From contig CANJYY010000001.1 of NCBI GenBank assembly GCA_947479185.1, forward strand, positions 1 to 24,114: 24,114 bases of DNA, in the 5' to 3' direction. The notes beneath the pieces were generated by a model, which saw only the letters and a program-made list of their open reading frames with translations, had not been told where the DNA came from and did no database searches. Numbering within the stretch: position 1 is the first letter of the stretch; every line of letters begins with the position of its first letter. The position numbers were made by a program, and so were the translations under genes. Positions 15,341 to 23,162 of the stretch are shown here, piece after piece. This DNA is from Caulobacteraceae bacterium. GTDB lineage: Bacteria > Pseudomonadota > Alphaproteobacteria > Caulobacterales > Caulobacteraceae.

Positions 15341-16747
15341 ATGCGCCTGCCCCGGATTTTCCGCACCACGCCGTTCCGGCTGACCCTGCTGTTCCTGGCC
15401 ATGTTCGCGGCCGCGGCGGCGGCGTTCCTGGCCTATGCCTATCTGGCCACGGCCGGGGAGGTGACGCGGCGGGCCGATGACGAGATCCGCCGGGAGATGA
15501 ACTCGCTGGAGGCCATCTACCGCCGCGGCGGCTCGCCGGCGCTGAACCAGGCGCTGATCGAGCGGGCCGTCGGCGAACGGCCGTTCCTCTACCTCCTGCT
15601 CGACGGCAAGGGCCAGAAGATCACCGGCTCGATCGAGGAGTCGCCGCTCGGTGAGGACATGGAGCCGGGCGAGAACTGGACCACCTTCCAGGTCACCGAC
15701 ACCGACCCCGACGGCGGCGAGGTCAAGCGCCCGGCGCGGGGCCTGCAGGAGCGGCTCGGGGGCGGCGAGGTGCTGTTCGTCGGCGCCGACGTCGGTGAAT
15801 CCGAGGGCTTCGTCACCGGCATCGTGCGGGCGCTGTGGGGGGCTGGGGCGCTGGTCATCCTGCTCGGTCTGGCCGGCGGGGTGGCGGTCAGCCGCAATGT
15901 CAGCCGCCACATGGCCGGGCTCAACGACACCATCGCCGCCGTGCGGGCCGGCGACCTCAAGGCCCGCGCCCGGGTGCGCGGCGCGCGGGACGAGTATGAC
16001 GAACTGGCCAGCGGCCTGAACGAGATGCTCGACCGGCTGGAGCGGTCGATGGGCGGGCTGCGGCACGCCGGGGACGCCATCGCCCATGACCTGCGCTCGC
16101 CCCTGACGCGGCTGCGGGCGCGTATGGAGGCGGCGCTGATCGAGGTCGAGGCCGGCAAGGGCGACCCCAAGCAGGCGCTGATCCAGGCGCTCGACGACGC
16201 CGACAATGTGCTGACCACCTTCAACGCCGTGCTGGCCATCGCCCGGCTGCAGGCCGCCGGCAGCGCGCCGGACCAGACCCTGTTCGACCCCGGCCAGCTG
16301 GCCGCCGACATGGCCGAGCTCTATGAGCCGCTGTGCGAGGATAAGGGCATCGACTTCAGGGCCGAGCTGATCCCGCGCCTGACCGTCAAGGCGGCCCGGC
16401 CGATCCTCGCCCAGGCGCTGGCCAACGTCATCGACAACGCCATCAAGTACACCCCGGTCGGCGGCGCGGTGATGATCCGTGTGCGCCGGCGCTCGTCGGG
16501 CGAGATCGAGTTCTCGGTCACCGACAATGGTCCCGGCGTGCCGATGGAAGACCGCGGCCGCGTGGTCCAGCGCTTCGTGCGGCTGGAGAACAGCCGCAGC
16601 GAGCCCGGCTCGGGCCTCGGCCTGTCGCTGGTCGCCGCCGTGGCGGAGGCCCATGGCGGCCGGCTGGAGCTGGACGAGGGCCCCGGTCTGTACGACGGCT
16701 TCGGCCCGGGATTGCGGGTGGCGATCGTGTTGCCGCGGGTGGAGTAG
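15341..16747 (+). CDS. Membrane sensor histidine kinase (second two-component system)
   Basis: A 468-residue kinase partnered with the preceding regulator. TM1 is at about 13-35, a periplasmic sensor segment at about 36-162, TM2 at about 163-184, HAMP at about 185-238, then the H-box with H249 (DAIAHDLRSPLTRL). The HATPase_c domain has a canonical N-box (NVIDNAIKYTP, 362-372), G1 (TDNGPGVP, 394-401) and G2 (GSGLGLSL, 423-430). All phosphotransfer and ATP-binding residues are present. The H-box and short periplasmic domain resemble CzcS/QseC-like kinases. The C-terminus ends 41 bp before glnE. The signal cannot be deduced from the sequence; the adjacent DegP gene makes an envelope or protein-folding cue plausible. 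Confidence 0.93.
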   Translation: MRLPRIFRTTPFRLTLLFLAMFAAAAAAFLAYAYLATAGEVTRRADDEIRREMNSLEAIYRRGGSPALNQALIERAVGERPFLYLLLDGKGQKITGSIEESPLGEDMEPGENWTTFQVTDTDPDGGEVKRPARGLQERLGGGEVLFVGADVGESEGFVTGIVRALWGAGALVILLGLAGGVAVSRNVSRHMAGLNDTIAAVRAGDLKARARVRGARDEYDELASGLNEMLDRLERSMGGLRHAGDAIAHDLRSPLTRLRARMEAALIEVEAGKGDPKQALIQALDDADNVLTTFNAVLAIARLQAAGSAPDQTLFDPGQLAADMAELYEPLCEDKGIDFRAELIPRLTVKAARPILAQALANVIDNAIKYTPVGGAVMIRVRRRSSGEIEFSVTDNGPGVPMEDRGRVVQRFVRLENSRSEPGSGLGLSLVAAVAEAHGGRLELDEGPGLYDGFGPGLRVAIVLPRVE

Positions 16748-16788
16748 GGCGCTGGCCTCGCGGCCCTGTCGCGCGCAATCTGCACAGC

Positions 16789-19677
16789 ATGACTCGCCTC
16801 GCCGACCGCCTGCGCCCCTGTGGACCCGTTCTTGACGCCAAGGCCGCCGGGCGAACCCATGAGCTGCTTCTGGCGAAGATCGGCGGCGAGGCGCTGGAGG
16901 CGGCCTGGCCGGCGCTGGCGCCGATCTTCGGCGCCTCGCCCTATCTGGCCGGACTGGCGCGGCGGCGGCCGGCGGCGCTGCGGGAGACGCTCGAGAGCGA
17001 TCCCGTCGAGCGGCTGGCCGGCATCCTGGAGCAGGCGCGGGCCCAGGCCGACGAGCCGGACGATGAGGTCGGGCGGCGGGTGCTGCGCGACCTGAAGGCC
17101 GACCTGCATCTGCTGACCGCCATCGCCGACCTCGGCGGAGTCTGGGGGCTGGACGCGGTCACCGGGGCCCTGGCCCGGTTCGCCGACGCGGCCCTGCAGG
17201 CCGCCGTGGCCCTGACCGCGCGGGCGGAGATCGAGCGCGGGCGACTGGTCGCGGTGGAGCCCGGTCCCGCCGGACCGATCCCCGGCCTGATGATCATCGC
17301 GCTCGGCAAGCACGGCGCGTTCGAGCTCAACTACTCCAGCGACATCGACATCACCTTCTTCTACGAGCCCGAACGCCTGCCGCTGGCCGAGGGGGTCGAG
17401 GCCGGCGACGAGGCGGTGCGCATCGCCCATGGCGTGGCGCGCACGCTGCAGGACCGGACCGCCGACGGCTATGTGTTCCGCGTCGACCTGCGGCTGAGGC
17501 CTGATCCGTCCTCGACGCCGCCCGCCGTGCCGGCCCCGGCGGCCTTCGCCTATTACGAATCGGTCGGCCAGAACTGGGAGCGGGCGGCCTTCATCAAGGC
17601 GCGGGCGGCGGCCGGCGACATCCCGGCGGGCGAGGCCTTCCTCGAGGAGCTGCTGCCGTTCGTCTGGCGCAAGAACCTCGACTTCGCGGCCATCGCCGAC
17701 ATCCACTCGATCAAGCGGCAGATCCACGCCTGGAAGGTCGACGACCGGCTGACGGCCAAGGGCGCCGACCTGAAGCTGGGCCGGGGCGGCATCCGCGAGA
17801 TCGAGTTCTACGTTCAGACCCAGCAGCTGATCCTCGGCGGACGGCACGCGGATCTGAGGTCGAACCGCACGCTCGACGCCCTGTCGGCCCTGGCCCTGGC
17901 CGGCCATGTCACCCAGGCGGCGGCGACCGAGCTGACCATCGCCTATCACGCCCTGCGCGCGCTCGAGCACCGGACGCAGATGCTGGCCGATGACCAGACC
18001 CACAGGCTGCCGGAATCCGATGCCGACCGGAAGCGGGTCGCGGCCCTGTGGGGCTATGAGAACCTGCGCAGCTTCGACGCCGCCGTCGGCAAGATCCTGC
18101 GCGGCGTCAACGCCATCTACGGCGATCTGTTCAAGGGCGAGGAGGAGCTGTCGTCGCGCTTCGGCAGCCTGATCTTCACCGGGGTCGAGGACGACCCGGA
18201 GACGCTGGCCACGCTCAAGCGGATGGGCTTCTCCAACCCGCCGCAGGTCTCGCAGACCATCCGCCGCTGGCACCACGGCCGGATCGCCGCCACCCGCACC
18301 GAGCGGGGGCGGGAGCTGTTCACCCGGCTGGCGCCGCGGCTGCTCGACGCCGTGCAGGCCACCGGCGCGCCGGACACCGCCTTCAACCGCTTCGCCGACT
18401 TCTTCAGCGCCCTGTCGTCGGGGGTGCAGGTGCAGTCGCTGTTCCTTGCCCAGCCGAAGCTGTTCCAGCTGATCGTCGAGGTGATGGCCTACGCCCCGCA
18501 GCTGGCCCAGACCCTGGCCCGCCGGCCGGCCGCGCTCGACGCCCTGCTCGACAGCGCCTTCTTCCAGCCGTTCGAGGCGGGTCAGGGCGAGGCCTGGTTC
18601 AACCGTGCGCTGGACGAGGCCGAGGGCTTCGAGGGCGCGATGGACGCGGCGCGGCGGGTGCACCGCGAACAGGCCTTCCGGGTCGGGGTGCAGGTGATGA
18701 GCGGCACGGCCAGCGCCGCCCAGGCCGGGGCCGCCTTCGCCGAACTGGCGGACCTGTGCATCAAGGGCCTGTCCGCCGCCGCCCTGGCCGAGACCGTGCG
18801 GCAGGGCGGGGCGTTCGACGGCGAGGTGGCGGTGGTGGCGCTGGGCAAGTGCGGCGGCCGCGAGATGACCGCTCGCTCCGACCTCGACCTGATGACGCTC
18901 TACCGCTCGAACGATCCGGCGGGGATGTCGGCGACCAAGGGCTGGAGCGCCGACACCTTCTATGCCCGGTTCACCCAGCGGCTGATCGCGGCCCTGTCGG
19001 CGCCGACGGGGGAGGGCGGGCTGTACGAGGTCGACATGCAGCTGCGACCCACCGGCAGCAAGGGCCCGGTGGCCGTGAGCCTCAACGCCTTCGAGACCTA
19101 TTACGACCGCGAGGCCGAGACCTGGGAGATGCTGGCCCTGACCCGGGCCCGGGTCGTCTGGTCCAGCTCGCCGGGGTTCGCCGACCAGGCCGCCCGGGCG
19201 GTCGAGACGGCGCTGCGCCGGCCGCGCGACGCGGGCCGCACCGCCGCCGACGTCCGCGAGATGCGGGCGCTGCTGGAGGCCGAACGGCCGCCGTCGGGCT
19301 TCTGGGACCTGAAGCTGACGCCCGGCGGGCTGGTCGATGTCGAGTTCGCCGCCCAGCATCTGCAGATCGTCCACGCGGCGGCGGGCGGCCCGCTGGCGCA
19401 GAACACCGGCGACGCCCTGGCCGCGCTGTCGGCCGCCGGGCTCGGCGCCGCCGCGGCCCTGACCGATCTGGCCGAGGCCTGGACCCTGCAGCAGGACCTG
19501 TCGCAGCTGCTCAAGCTGGCGCTGGAGGACTCCGCCGACCCTGACGCCGAGCCGAAGGGGCTGCAGGCCCTGCTGGCCCGGGCCGGCGGCGCGCGGACGC
19601 TGAAGGCCCTGCGCAAGCGGCTGACGGAGTCCCGCGACAGGGCCCGCGCGGCCTTTGATGCGATCACTCGCCCCTGA
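16789..19677 (+). CDS. glnE: Bifunctional glutamine synthetase adenylyltransferase/adenylyl-removing enzyme
   Basis: A 962-residue cytoplasmic enzyme that adenylylates (inactivates) and deadenylylates glutamine synthetase under control of PII proteins and glutamine. It has the duplicated nucleotidyltransferase architecture. The N-terminal adenylyl-removase domain has GKHGAFELNYSSDIDITFF with metal-binding D185 and D187. The C-terminal adenylyltransferase domain has GKCGGREMTARSDLDLM with D698 and D700. Helical regulatory and linker regions (DUF294-like and GlnD PII-uridylyltransferase-associated) follow each. Length agrees with E. coli GlnE (about 946). It is probably expressed from the second two-component operon or its own promoter in the 41-bp gap. 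Both halves appear fully intact. Confidence 0.96.
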   Translation: MTRLADRLRPCGPVLDAKAAGRTHELLLAKIGGEALEAAWPALAPIFGASPYLAGLARRRPAALRETLESDPVERLAGILEQARAQADEPDDEVGRRVLRDLKADLHLLTAIADLGGVWGLDAVTGALARFADAALQAAVALTARAEIERGRLVAVEPGPAGPIPGLMIIALGKHGAFELNYSSDIDITFFYEPERLPLAEGVEAGDEAVRIAHGVARTLQDRTADGYVFRVDLRLRPDPSSTPPAVPAPAAFAYYESVGQNWERAAFIKARAAAGDIPAGEAFLEELLPFVWRKNLDFAAIADIHSIKRQIHAWKVDDRLTAKGADLKLGRGGIREIEFYVQTQQLILGGRHADLRSNRTLDALSALALAGHVTQAAATELTIAYHALRALEHRTQMLADDQTHRLPESDADRKRVAALWGYENLRSFDAAVGKILRGVNAIYGDLFKGEEELSSRFGSLIFTGVEDDPETLATLKRMGFSNPPQVSQTIRRWHHGRIAATRTERGRELFTRLAPRLLDAVQATGAPDTAFNRFADFFSALSSGVQVQSLFLAQPKLFQLIVEVMAYAPQLAQTLARRPAALDALLDSAFFQPFEAGQGEAWFNRALDEAEGFEGAMDAARRVHREQAFRVGVQVMSGTASAAQAGAAFAELADLCIKGLSAAALAETVRQGGAFDGEVAVVALGKCGGREMTARSDLDLMTLYRSNDPAGMSATKGWSADTFYARFTQRLIAALSAPTGEGGLYEVDMQLRPTGSKGPVAVSLNAFETYYDREAETWEMLALTRARVVWSSSPGFADQAARAVETALRRPRDAGRTAADVREMRALLEAERPPSGFWDLKLTPGGLVDVEFAAQHLQIVHAAAGGPLAQNTGDALAALSAAGLGAAAALTDLAEAWTLQQDLSQLLKLALEDSADPDAEPKGLQALLARAGGARTLKALRKRLTESRDRARAAFDAITRP

Positions 19678-19739
19678 GGCGACGGAAGCCGCGCGACGGG
19701 CCGTTCAATCGTCGGGGTGCATAACGGAGCAAGCCGCAC

Positions 19740-20183
19740 ATGAAGACGATTTCACTGGCCGCAGTCCTGCTGGCCCTGTCCGCCGGCGCCGTCCTGGCCC
19801 AGGGCGCCCCCGGGGCCCGCATGGACGCCAATGGCGACGGCAAGGTCAGCCTGGCCGAATTCAAGGCCGCCCGCGTCGGGATGATGCTGCGCGCCGACGC
19901 CAACAAGGACGGCAAGCTGTCGAAGACCGAGCTGGAGTCCGGCATGGCCGCGATGCGCCAGGGCGGAGGCCAGGGTCAGGGCCAGGGCGGCGGTCGCGGC
20001 GGCATGATGTTCGGCATGCTCGACGCCAACAATGACGGCTTCCTCACCCGGCCGGAAATCGAGAAGATGGTCGAACGCCGCTTTCAACGCTCCGACGTCA
20101 ACGGCGACGGCGCGCTGAGCGCGACGGAACTGGCTGCGATGCGCAGCGGCGGCATGGGCGGCCGGGGTGGCGGCGGTCATTGA
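19740..20183 (+). CDS. Exported four-EF-hand calcium-binding protein
   Basis: A 147-residue protein with a Sec signal peptide (1-20, cleavage near VLA/QG) and four canonical 12-residue EF-hand loops: 29-40 (DANGDGKVSLAE), 53-64 (DANKDGKLSKTE), 95-106 (DANNDGFLTRPE) and 119-130 (DVNGDGALSATE). Each has Asp/Asn at positions 1, 3 and 5, Gly at 6 and Glu at 12, so all four should bind calcium. A Gly/Gln-rich linker (75-88) separates the two pairs and the C-terminus is Gly-rich, ending in His. It is predicted to be periplasmic. The stop overlaps the first possible start of the sigma-factor gene (TTGA at 20180-20183), placing it at the head of an ECF sigma operon. GGAG lies about 12 bases upstream of the ATG. 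A sensing or buffering role in that system is inference. Confidence 0.92.
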   Translation: MKTISLAAVLLALSAGAVLAQGAPGARMDANGDGKVSLAEFKAARVGMMLRADANKDGKLSKTELESGMAAMRQGGGQGQGQGGGRGGMMFGMLDANNDGFLTRPEIEKMVERRFQRSDVNGDGALSATELAAMRSGGMGGRGGGGH

Positions 20184-20227
20184 CCCAGCGACTCGCCAGG
20201 CGGCGGGCCGGGGGGCGCGCTGGCGGC

Positions 20228-20791
20228 GTGGGGAACAGTTTGGCGACGGGCGGAAGCGATCCGGACCAGGAGTTGGTTGCGCGTGTGGGGCGCGGCGACC
20301 CGGCGGCCATCCAGGCGCTGGTGAGCCGCAAGCTGCCGCGCATGCTTCAGCTCGCCCATCGCATGCTGAACGACGCCGCCGAGGCCGAGGATGTGGCGCA
20401 GGAGGCCTTCCTGCGCGCCTGGAAACAGGCCCCGACCTGGGTTCCGGGCGCGGCGCGGTTCGACACCTGGCTGCACCGCGTGGCGCTGAACCTCTGCTAC
20501 GACCGGCTGCGCCGCCGCCGCGAGGTGTCGATGGCCGAGCCGCCGGAGCAGGTCGACACCGGCCCGGCCGCCGACCGGGGGCTGCTGGCCCGCGACACCG
20601 GCCTGCGGGTTTCCGCCGCATTGGCGGACCTGCCCGACCGTCAGAGAGAAGCGGTGGTGCTCTGCCACTACCAGGACCTGACCAATATCGAGGCCGCCGC
20701 CCTGATGGGCGTGACGGTGGATGCGCTGGAAAGCCTGCTGGCGCGGGGGCGACGGGCCCTGCGCGCCGCGCTGGCCGACCTGAGGGAGTAG
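20228..20791 (+). CDS. ECF-type RNA polymerase sigma factor
   Basis: A sigma factor of about 187 residues. Region 2 (about 14-95) has ELVARVGRGDPAAIQALV, the core-binding and -10-recognition segment EAEDVAQEAFLRAWKQ and FDTWLHRVALNLCYDRLRRRR. Region 4 (about 125-180) has LPDRQREAVVLCHYQDLTNIEAAALMG followed by the helix-turn-helix VTVDALESLLARGRRALR. Regions 1 and 3 are absent, as in ECF sigmas. The start is uncertain: TTG 20180 overlaps the EF-hand stop but gives an Arg/Gly-rich leader, GTG 20228 and TTG 20240 give family-like starts just before SDPDQELVARV. A single-pass membrane protein follows 4 bases after the stop and is the likely anti-sigma. Its target promoter could not be identified upstream of the operon. 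Confidence 0.92.
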   Translation: MGNSLATGGSDPDQELVARVGRGDPAAIQALVSRKLPRMLQLAHRMLNDAAEAEDVAQEAFLRAWKQAPTWVPGAARFDTWLHRVALNLCYDRLRRRREVSMAEPPEQVDTGPAADRGLLARDTGLRVSAALADLPDRQREAVVLCHYQDLTNIEAAALMGVTVDALESLLARGRRALRAALADLRE

Positions 20792-20795
20792 GACG

Positions 20796-21212
20796 ATGAC
20801 CCTGGAACGGTTCCGGATGCTCGCCGAGGCCTATGGCGGCTCGCTGACCCGCTGGCCCGCGGCCGAACAGGACGCCGCCTTCGCGCTGCTGGCCGCGTCG
20901 CCCGACGAGGCCGGCGCGATCCTGGCCGAGGCGCGGGACCTCGACGAGGACCTCGACGCGGCCGCACGACTGTCGCCGACCTTGGCGCTGCGCCAGAGCG
21001 TCATGGCCGCCGCGCCGCGTGCGCGGCCGGTTCGCGCGCCGGCCCGCCGCTGGTTCGCCGGCGCCGGTGTCGGCATCGGCCTGGCCGCGGTGGCCGTCGC
21101 CGGGGTGATGATCGGCGTCAATCTGTCGGTGACCAGCGCCGGCGAGGATGCGGTCGTCCTGGCCGCGGCCTACAGCGCCGGCATGGTCGATGATGCGGGA
21201 GGGGACTCTTGA
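20796..21212 (+). CDS. Single-pass membrane protein, probable anti-sigma factor
   Basis: A 138-residue protein with a cytoplasmic N-terminal region (1-86), one TM helix (about 87-109) and a short periplasmic tail. The N-terminal part has RFRMLAEAYGGSLTRWPAAEQDAA followed by acidic helices, the size expected for a sigma-binding domain. It contains no Cys or His, so it is not a zinc-binding (ZAS) anti-sigma. The call rests on topology and on its place directly behind an ECF sigma gene (ATG four bases after the stop, GGAG upstream). The next gene starts inside its stop codon (TTGA at 21209-21212). CnrY-like anti-sigmas have a comparable plan. Function as anti-sigma is inferred, not shown by a diagnostic motif. 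Confidence 0.8.
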   Translation: MTLERFRMLAEAYGGSLTRWPAAEQDAAFALLAASPDEAGAILAEARDLDEDLDAAARLSPTLALRQSVMAAAPRARPVRAPARRWFAGAGVGIGLAAVAVAGVMIGVNLSVTSAGEDAVVLAAAYSAGMVDDAGGDS

Positions 21213-21754
21213 ACGGTCGCGGACTGCTCTACGGCCTGCTGGGGTCGCTGGCCCTGAACCTGTTCCTGATCGGGCTGGGCGTCGGCGCCTGGGCGCTGGG
21301 GCCCAGACTGATGCAGCCCGCGCCGGTGGTGATCCAGGGGCAGGGGCGCGCGCCTCTGCCGTTCTGGGCCACGGCCCGGGCCCTGTCGCCCCAGTACCGG
21401 CCGGCGTTCAACGCCGTGCTGCGCAAGGCGCTGATGGGCAAGGTCGCCGACGTGCGCGAGGCCCGCGCGATCAAGCGCCGGGCGTTCGACGCCATGGCGT
21501 CCGGGAGCTTCGACGCCGAAAAGGTCGCCGCCGATCTGGATCGCGCGCGGATGCTTGAAGTCGGGGCCCGGGCCCGGCTGGAGCGCGACATGGTCGTCTT
21601 CGCCGCGACCCTGCCGCCCGAGGAGCGGGCCAACCTCGCCGAGGCCATGCGCGCGACGATGAACCAGATGGTCAATCAGCGCTTCCAGCGCCAGTGGGAG
21701 GCGCGGCAGCAGGACGCCGCGCCGCCCCCGACGCCACAGTCTGCCCAGCCCTGA
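21209..21754 (+). CDS. Membrane-anchored periplasmic Metal_resist/Spy-CpxP-like protein (sensor candidate)
   Basis: A 181-residue protein with an uncleaved N-terminal anchor (TM about 7-30) and a periplasmic, helical, Arg/Ala-rich domain (about 50-165). The domain has FWATARALSPQYRPAF, long amphipathic helices and LPPEERANLAEAMR, in the style of the heavy-metal-resistance/Spy-CpxP/CnrX superfamily. The tail is Pro/Gln-rich. The TTG start at 21209 overlaps the upstream stop as TTGA and has AGGGGA close upstream. In CnrYXH systems such a protein senses metal and relieves the anti-sigma. Here no His or Cys exists anywhere in the protein, so the histidine ligands of CnrX are missing and a Ni/Co sensor role is unlikely; a chaperone-like or different-signal role is possible. 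Confidence 0.83.
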   Translation: MNGRGLLYGLLGSLALNLFLIGLGVGAWALGPRLMQPAPVVIQGQGRAPLPFWATARALSPQYRPAFNAVLRKALMGKVADVREARAIKRRAFDAMASGSFDAEKVAADLDRARMLEVGARARLERDMVVFAATLPPEERANLAEAMRATMNQMVNQRFQRQWEARQQDAAPPPTPQSAQP

Positions 21755-21767
21755 CGGACGGCGTCAG
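21751..21767. terminator. Short hairpin spanning two convergent stop codons
   Basis: CTGACG (21751-21756) and CGTCAG (21762-21767) are perfect 6-bp arms around a 5-base loop. The left arm contains the TGA of the Spy-like gene and the right arm contains the complement of the TGA of the tyrosinase gene. The two genes converge with only 9 bases between stops. It could act as a small bidirectional 3'-end structure; there is no T-run on either side. Confidence 0.35.
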
Positions 21768-23029
21768 ACCGGCGCGTCGATATCGAGGATCGCGCGGGTC
21801 AGCACCGAGGCGCTGGTCCCGCTGTCGGGCCCGAGCATCGGGGTGATGTCGAGGCGCAGCTCGATGCCCCTGGTCCCGGCCGGACCCCAGACGCGGTCGA
21901 GATTGATGCGGTAGGCCTGGGCCTCGAAACAGACGCCCATCGGGATGGCGAAGATGGTGTCGTGGAACACCTGCGCCCCGTCGGAAACGCGCCGCGCGGA
22001 GATGGTGATCATCGACGATCTGTCGCGGTCGCACTCGATCTCGATGAAGCCCGCCGCCCGCACCGACGGCCGGTCGGCCAGGTCGGCGGGAATGCTGATC
22101 ACTCCGGCGTTGGGGGCCACGACACGGGCCGCCAGGGCGTAACGCTGCCGGCGGGACGAGGCCGGGCGCGACGGAGGCTCGAACGGTGGCGGCAGGGACG
22201 TGTCCTGCGGATAGCCGTAGCCGAGGGCGAACGGGTCGACCGTCGCGCCCGCCGTCATGGCCGCCGCCGGTCGCCCCTCGGCGTCGATCAGGCCGGCCAG
22301 CACTTCGTCGCGCCAGGCCTGGGGATAGACCTCGGCCGGATTGCGGCTGCGCCACAGGGCCCAGCTGCGGTCGATGTTGGCGTGATGCAGGTAGAAGACC
22401 GGATCATTCGGCGCCCGCTGCAGGTCGTTCATGTCGCCGCCGACGAAGCCGTGCATCAGGTTGTGGCCGCTCCATTCGGCCGAGCCGGCCATGTAGCGGG
22501 GACCGCCGTCCTGGCCGCCCGGATCGCGCGGCGCGCCGAAGTAGGCCGCGAACGGATCGTCCAGCTTGGAGGTGAACCAGCGGCTGTCCATGACCATGCC
22601 CGGCGGCGCCGCGCGGTTCGGCATGATGAAGGCCGGGTCGGTGTAGAAGATCGGCGGAAACGGATCGCGGCCCCAGTCCCAGTAGGGGAGGGCGAAGTCG
22701 GCCTTGCCGCTGACCCGGGCGACCATGTCCTCGAAATGCAGGATCAGCAGCCGGTGCCAGGGCAGGAAGCGCCAGGAGGTGTGCTGGCGGTTGCGCATGT
22801 CGGCGTGGACGGCGACCTGGGCCTGCCACAGGCCGTTGCGACGCAGGATGGGGATCGCCCGGCGCAGGGCGTCGAGGTCGGGATCGTCGGGCCGCATGCC
22901 GCCGATGGAGCGCCGGATGCGCAGGGCGCCGGCCCCACGCGCCGTCGAGCCCAGCGGCGCGACCGCGAGACCGGCCGCCGCAAGGCCGGTCAGGATCGTG
23001 CGCCGATCAGGTTTCAGAACGCCCCGCAT
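21764..23029 (-). CDS. Tat-exported tyrosinase / polyphenol oxidase
   Basis: A 421-residue type-3 copper enzyme expected to oxidise mono- or diphenols to quinones in the periplasm or outside. The N-terminus has a twin-arginine signal (DRRTILTG at 8-15, then LAAAGLAVAPLG). The CuA site has H75, H83 and H92 (FLPWHRLLILHFE). The CuB site has H189 and H193 (GHNLMHGFVGGDM) and H215/H216 (DPVFYLHHANIDRSW). LPYWDWGRDP and a FALGYGYP segment near 270-280 resemble plant polyphenol oxidases, and about 300-421 is a beta-rich C-terminal domain. No Cys is near the CuA His residues, so a Cys-His thioether is absent. The ATG at 23029 was chosen over upstream in-frame starts because it puts the RR motif at the N-terminus. 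TTGACA on the minus strand (23064-23059) may be its -35 element. Confidence 0.92.
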   Translation of the reverse strand: MRGVLKPDRRTILTGLAAAGLAVAPLGSTARGAGALRIRRSIGGMRPDDPDLDALRRAIPILRRNGLWQAQVAVHADMRNRQHTSWRFLPWHRLLILHFEDMVARVSGKADFALPYWDWGRDPFPPIFYTDPAFIMPNRAAPPGMVMDSRWFTSKLDDPFAAYFGAPRDPGGQDGGPRYMAGSAEWSGHNLMHGFVGGDMNDLQRAPNDPVFYLHHANIDRSWALWRSRNPAEVYPQAWRDEVLAGLIDAEGRPAAAMTAGATVDPFALGYGYPQDTSLPPPFEPPSRPASSRRQRYALAARVVAPNAGVISIPADLADRPSVRAAGFIEIECDRDRSSMITISARRVSDGAQVFHDTIFAIPMGVCFEAQAYRINLDRVWGPAGTRGIELRLDITPMLGPDSGTSASVLTRAILDIDAPV

Positions 23030-23120
23030 GACCTGAGTGGATCGGCGCGCCTCCCGGGTGTCAAACCCGTTCTCGCGAGGAGCGGTCCTGGTGTATCGGC
23101 TCTCTGCCCAACCAAGCGTC

Positions 23121-23143
23121 ATGGCCCGACTTGTTCGGGCCAT
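23121..23143. repeat. 9-bp perfect inverted repeat (GGCCCGA/TCGGGCC hairpin)
   Basis: ATGGCCCGA (23121-23129) and TCGGGCCAT (23135-23143) are perfect inverted arms around CTTGT. The full context, CGTCATGGCCCGACTTGTTC, looks like the widespread alphaproteobacterial intergenic palindromes of the form GTCATxxCCGGxCTTGxxCCGG. It lies between the PleC-like kinase and the tyrosinase gene and may be a repeat element or an mRNA end structure. Confidence 0.65.
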
Positions 23144-23162
23144 CCAAGCGCGCCGACCTCAG

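Noticed and set aside
14561..16654. 697-codon minus-strand open frame opposite the second two-component pair
   Set aside because: The plus strand carries clear response regulator and kinase motifs; the antisense frame shows no recognisable domain.
16321..19374. 1017-codon minus-strand open frame opposite glnE
   Set aside because: It lies opposite an intact GlnE with all motifs; composition is the typical complement-frame pattern of high-GC genes.
19684..19713. GGAAGC ... CGTC as an autoregulatory ECF promoter before the EF-hand gene
   Set aside because: The spacing (about 20 bases between the elements) is too long for ECF promoters and the -35 lacks the AAC core.
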